Part shown: one piece after another, positions 60,638 to 64,000 of the stretch
Position numbering within the stretch: the stretch's first letter is position 1
Layout: each line of letters opens with the position of its first letter
Origin: Rhododendron vialii
Lineage: Eukaryota; Streptophyta; Magnoliopsida; Ericales; Ericaceae
Length of the DNA stretch: 64,000 nt
Direction: 5' to 3'
Assembly (NCBI RefSeq): GCF_030253575.1
Contig: NC_080560.1
Coordinates: 11,342,501-11,406,500 of the forward strand
Translations under genes and position numbers: made by a program
The notes under the pieces: model-generated
The model's input: the letters and a program-made list of their open reading frames with translations, nothing else
Told to the model about the DNA's origin: nothing
Database searches by the model: none

Positions 60638-63228
60638 TCATCTGGGATTCGAAAGAACTGATGCTTGTGGTGCTGCAGAGACATTGTCAATGACTACTGA
60701 AGAAGATGTCAGAGCATGTGTGAATCTATAGGTGATATTTGGTTCCACCTCTGTTACTCCTTCCAAAGCCTTTATTAATGTTGACATGGAAGGCCGCTCT
60801 ATGATCATCTTGCAGACACCAAGCTCCAATCTTTATCAGTCTTACCATTTCTTCTCTATGATGTTGCATGTCTTCATCCATGTTTTCGACAATGTCAATC
60901 AATCTGTATTCCTTGGCCTTCTCCTGCAGTACTCTAAGCAGATGGGAGCTAGAGCCTGACTGAGTTCTATCAAAATTTTTCCGACCACTGACTATTTCAA
61001 GAAGAACAATTCCAAAACTGTATGTCTACTTTTACTGTGATTCTTAACTGCTGCCACTCTGGCGCAATATACCCTGGAGTTCCTCTCATTGTGGTCAGGA
61101 CTTGGCTTTCATCTCTCTCCATGAGCTTGGATAACCCAAAATCGGAGACTTTGGCATTGAATTTCTCGTTCAGGAGAATGTTTTGTGGTTTTATATCAAG
61201 GTGTACTATTCTCTGCCGGCAATCTTCATGTAGATAAGCCAACCCTTTGGCCATGTCAAGTATTATCTTCTTCCGGGTTTGCCAACCAAGACCTGGTTTT
61301 TCGCTGCCATGGTATATCCAGTTATCCAAAGACCCATTGCTCATGTACTCATATACCAGAAGCCTGCCTGCTTTCTCTGCACAATATCCAATCAACCTCA
61401 CCCGATTGAAATGGTGCAAGCTTCCGATTGATACTTCTGCAAGGAACTCCTTCATCCCTTGGCTCCTTTTATCCAAACGCTTCACTGCAACCTCAGTGCC
61501 ATCTCCAAGCTTTCCCTTGAACACAGTCCCGAATCCACCACTGCCCAATTTTACCCTGAAATCATCTGTTGCAATCCATAGGTGTTCATATGAAAACCTT
61601 GTGGGCATTCCAGGAATTAGGTTCATATCGTCTTCTCCAGTATCTCGGTTATTCCTCCGCATCATCACCAGTAGTGAAACGATCACTGCACAGAGAAATA
61701 CAAAGGCCCCGAAACTACTTCCAGCTATTATTGCTACTAATTTTCTTTGGTTTCTCTGTACCTTAATTAAATTGTAATTTGGAATAGGTCCTTCTCTAAA
61801 GGACAAAACCTCAGCTGGAATATTGCAATAACCATCTGAAACATTGTTGTTGTACCTGAAAATGGCTGCTTCGCACGAACAATTTTGAAGGCAGGCCTGT
61901 TTACATTGCTCTATGAAGCGCAAAAGCCGGTTCATGTGTCCCAAGTCTCGTTCAGAAGAGTGGCTGAGCATTTGTCTGTCAGCTGATGAGAGCCTTCTTC
62001 ATAAGCCTTTGGAACGAGCCCTGATTGCCAAATTAACTTCAATATCTGGAGATGCTGCACCCGGGTCAATGACCTTGAAGCAGGTGATGCTTCTTACTTC
62101 AATAAGATGGTGCTGGTCCAGGGAAGAGGGACCACGAGCAGGTAATTGAAATTCAGTAGGGTTGAAGCACGGAACTCCATCTATGCCTATGGGACAGCTG
62201 CATTCTCCTTGTCTGCATACTCCATACTTTCCGCACCAACGAGGATGTTGACTTTCTCCTAGATCGTAGGTGACCATATTGACAAAAGGACTTGCTGGAA
62301 CACCATCGTTGTATATCTTCAAATGTCTATCACTCTCAAGCTTCAAGTTTCTGGAAGTATCTCCTACTAAAAAGGTTGCAAATCTATCGAACATAGCTTG
62401 CGATGCCCCCAAGTTCACAAGGAATCCATCTTGTTGGAGTTCTGCATAGTTTGATGACATGTCACTTGATCTGAAGCTTTGATCTGGCATCAACTGATAA
62501 TACATTTGTGTTTGACCCTGACTTGTGGTGGTGTATGAAGCAAAACCAGTGGCGCATGTTAAGATGGCATAGTACAGGTCATGGCTCCAGTTTGTTTTTC
62601 CGGAATTTGCAATTAGTCTTTAACCCTCGTGTAGCCGCTGCCCCTCAACTAATGTATCGGTAGGGTCATCGAATGACTGCCAAACTATTCCTCCCGTGTT
62701 GTCAAAAAGGACCAAGTTTCCTACTTCAGTGATATTCATCCCCATAGAATTTCCGATGTACCAAAGAAAAAAGATATTCATGCCCATCACAGACTTACCT
62801 GATGTATCAGTCGACCACACCTTTGTGCCGTCTGAATCTCGTAGCATTAGATCTCCATATTTTGTCATTGCTATTGTGGCATTCTCCTTCGAAGGATGGT
62901 CTCTGTTTGCTGACCAAACCATGCCATACTCTCCAACAGCAAAAAGAAAGACTGAGAAGAAGTTAGTGTTGTTGCAGCTTTCAGTGCAGGTGAATCTACA
63001 ATGTATGTTACGGGAGGACAAGATTACACCATAATAATCAACTGCATTGTCGGTGTACCATGTCGAACCCTGAATTGGATTGCCGGAGTACCATGAACCC
63101 TGCACTGGAAACAACGTTGAAGCCAGATGCCTTGGACTCAGATTTTCGCCAAAGCAAACAGACAAGAAGTAGTGGGGAACGAAAAACAGGATGAAGCAGG
63201 CCGTGATTGCCGTTTCCTCGTTTTTCAT
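60638..63228 (-). pseudogene. G-type lectin receptor-like kinase (SD2-5-like), copy C, broken
   Basis: The parts follow the order of copies A and B. There is a signal peptide (CFILFFVPHYFLSVCFG), a lectin domain (VWSANRDHPSKENATIAM), an EGF-like region (CGKYGVCRQGECSCP), a PAN-like region (CKQACLQNCSCEAAI), a membrane span and a kinase with LGSGGFGTVFKG, HLDIKPQN and DFGLSK. An in-frame stop (taa for a Gln codon of GQRL...RL) interrupts the lectin region near 62620. The frame is lost after KVDI near 61021, and again near 60800 in the kinase C-lobe. A 42-bp in-frame insertion adds IFFLWYIGNSMGMN. A 129-bp block at 61909-62037 separates DIE from QCKQAC; it has GT at one end and AG at the other and could be an intron or an insertion. 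The C-terminal ASVLSNPR is shared with A and B. It is an older, diverged tandem copy, very likely nonfunctional. Confidence 0.85.
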
Positions 63229-63258
63229 TTTGCTTATGTGTTTTCTTTTGCGCTTCAA

Positions 63259-64000
63259 TGTTTTCGATCAAAGATCAAAGAGCTACGAGAAAGAGAGAGT
63301 TTCCCAATGTAAAGGGGAAAAACTAGTCATGCAAGGTGGGTAAGAGTAGACAAGTCAACACACTTTAGCCGTGCAATGCCACATCGTCATATAGTATACA
63401 TGGTTGTGTTTTTTGTTAGTAGACTCTCTCTGTCCAAAAAAAGCTTTGAAGTTTGAAGATATACTCCAAACTTATTAGGATAAAATTGGAACGATATTGA
63501 GAACTTATTAGGAAAATTTTTGTTGTTTGTTTTCAATCGAGACTATTAATTTTTCATATGCTACACTTTTGTTTGCAGAACTACTTTCCTAAAATTTTGG
63601 CTTTTTGCGTTGATATAGATGTCCGATTGAACTGATCTCTTGCATGAGTAATCTATGCAGTAAGACTTATTAAATGAACGGGCTCAAATCATCGAAATAA
63701 GGTAGTGGTGGACTCCATTTCTCCTCACACAATGATTACGCGAATTCACTAGATAGGGCTTGAGAATTAGACCGAGTACAGGAATAAGGGCCGTGTTACA
63801 CATGGTATACTTTTCTTCACTTTACAGTTTTTCTTCTCCTTCGAGAAGGCCCCAGTCCTCTTGCTGGCTGCTTGTTGGCTTTTGGCAAAATGAAAAGGTC
63901 TCATCAATTAAATCAACCCACCATACACGACCAGAAAATTGAGTGTATATATGTCATTGCAATGTCCGGTTAAAGTACGTTAGAAGTGAAGCAATTGAAC
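63259..64000. other. Right flank, no gene seen
   Basis: This AT-rich sequence lies upstream of copy C. No element ends or coding frame can be supported. Confidence 0.4.

Overview
This window is nuclear DNA of a flowering plant, most likely a eudicot. The evidence is intron-split plant genes (60S ribosomal protein L11, a DUF1685 protein, plant-only receptor kinase families), Au-like SINEs, MITEs, Mutator-type elements with 9-bp target duplications and plant LTR retrotransposon remnants. The species cannot be fixed from sequence alone. Genes are sparse and much of the rest is repeat-derived.

Layout. 1-2153: a fossil Gypsy-type LTR retrotransposon end on the minus strand, with unidentified exon-like sequence at the far left. 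2703-7665: RPL11 on the plus strand. Its second exon is cut by a solo LTR with a 5-bp target duplication, and a second solo LTR lies in the following intron. 8.5-10.3 kb: a non-LTR-like remnant split by a Mutator-like element with a perfect 9-bp duplication. 11468-12205: an intact DUF1685 gene on the minus strand. 12.5-26.7 kb: gene-free and repeat-rich, with a segmental duplication, a displaced copy of part of the RPL11 promoter, SINEs, MITEs, a 600-bp CCA-type satellite inside a Tourist-like MITE, and two large inverted-repeat elements carrying a shared palindromic module. 26.7-31.2 kb: no gene recognised.

31.2-40.6 kb: a tandem pair of subfamily XII LRR receptor kinases on the plus strand. 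The first carries a frameshift; the second looks whole (1010 residues). 42-63.3 kb: three G-type lectin (SD2-5-like) receptor kinases on the minus strand. The first two lie in a roughly 7-kb segmental duplication and look intact; the third is a diverged pseudogene. A three-unit 404-bp tandem array with internal palindromes sits between the first two.

Biologically this is an accessory, immune-receptor-type region. Both kinase families are non-RD or RD-deviant membrane receptors that expand by tandem duplication. The strongest unusual signals are the LTR inside a ribosomal-protein exon, and a palindromic module of about 150 bp that recurs in three structurally different repeat clusters.
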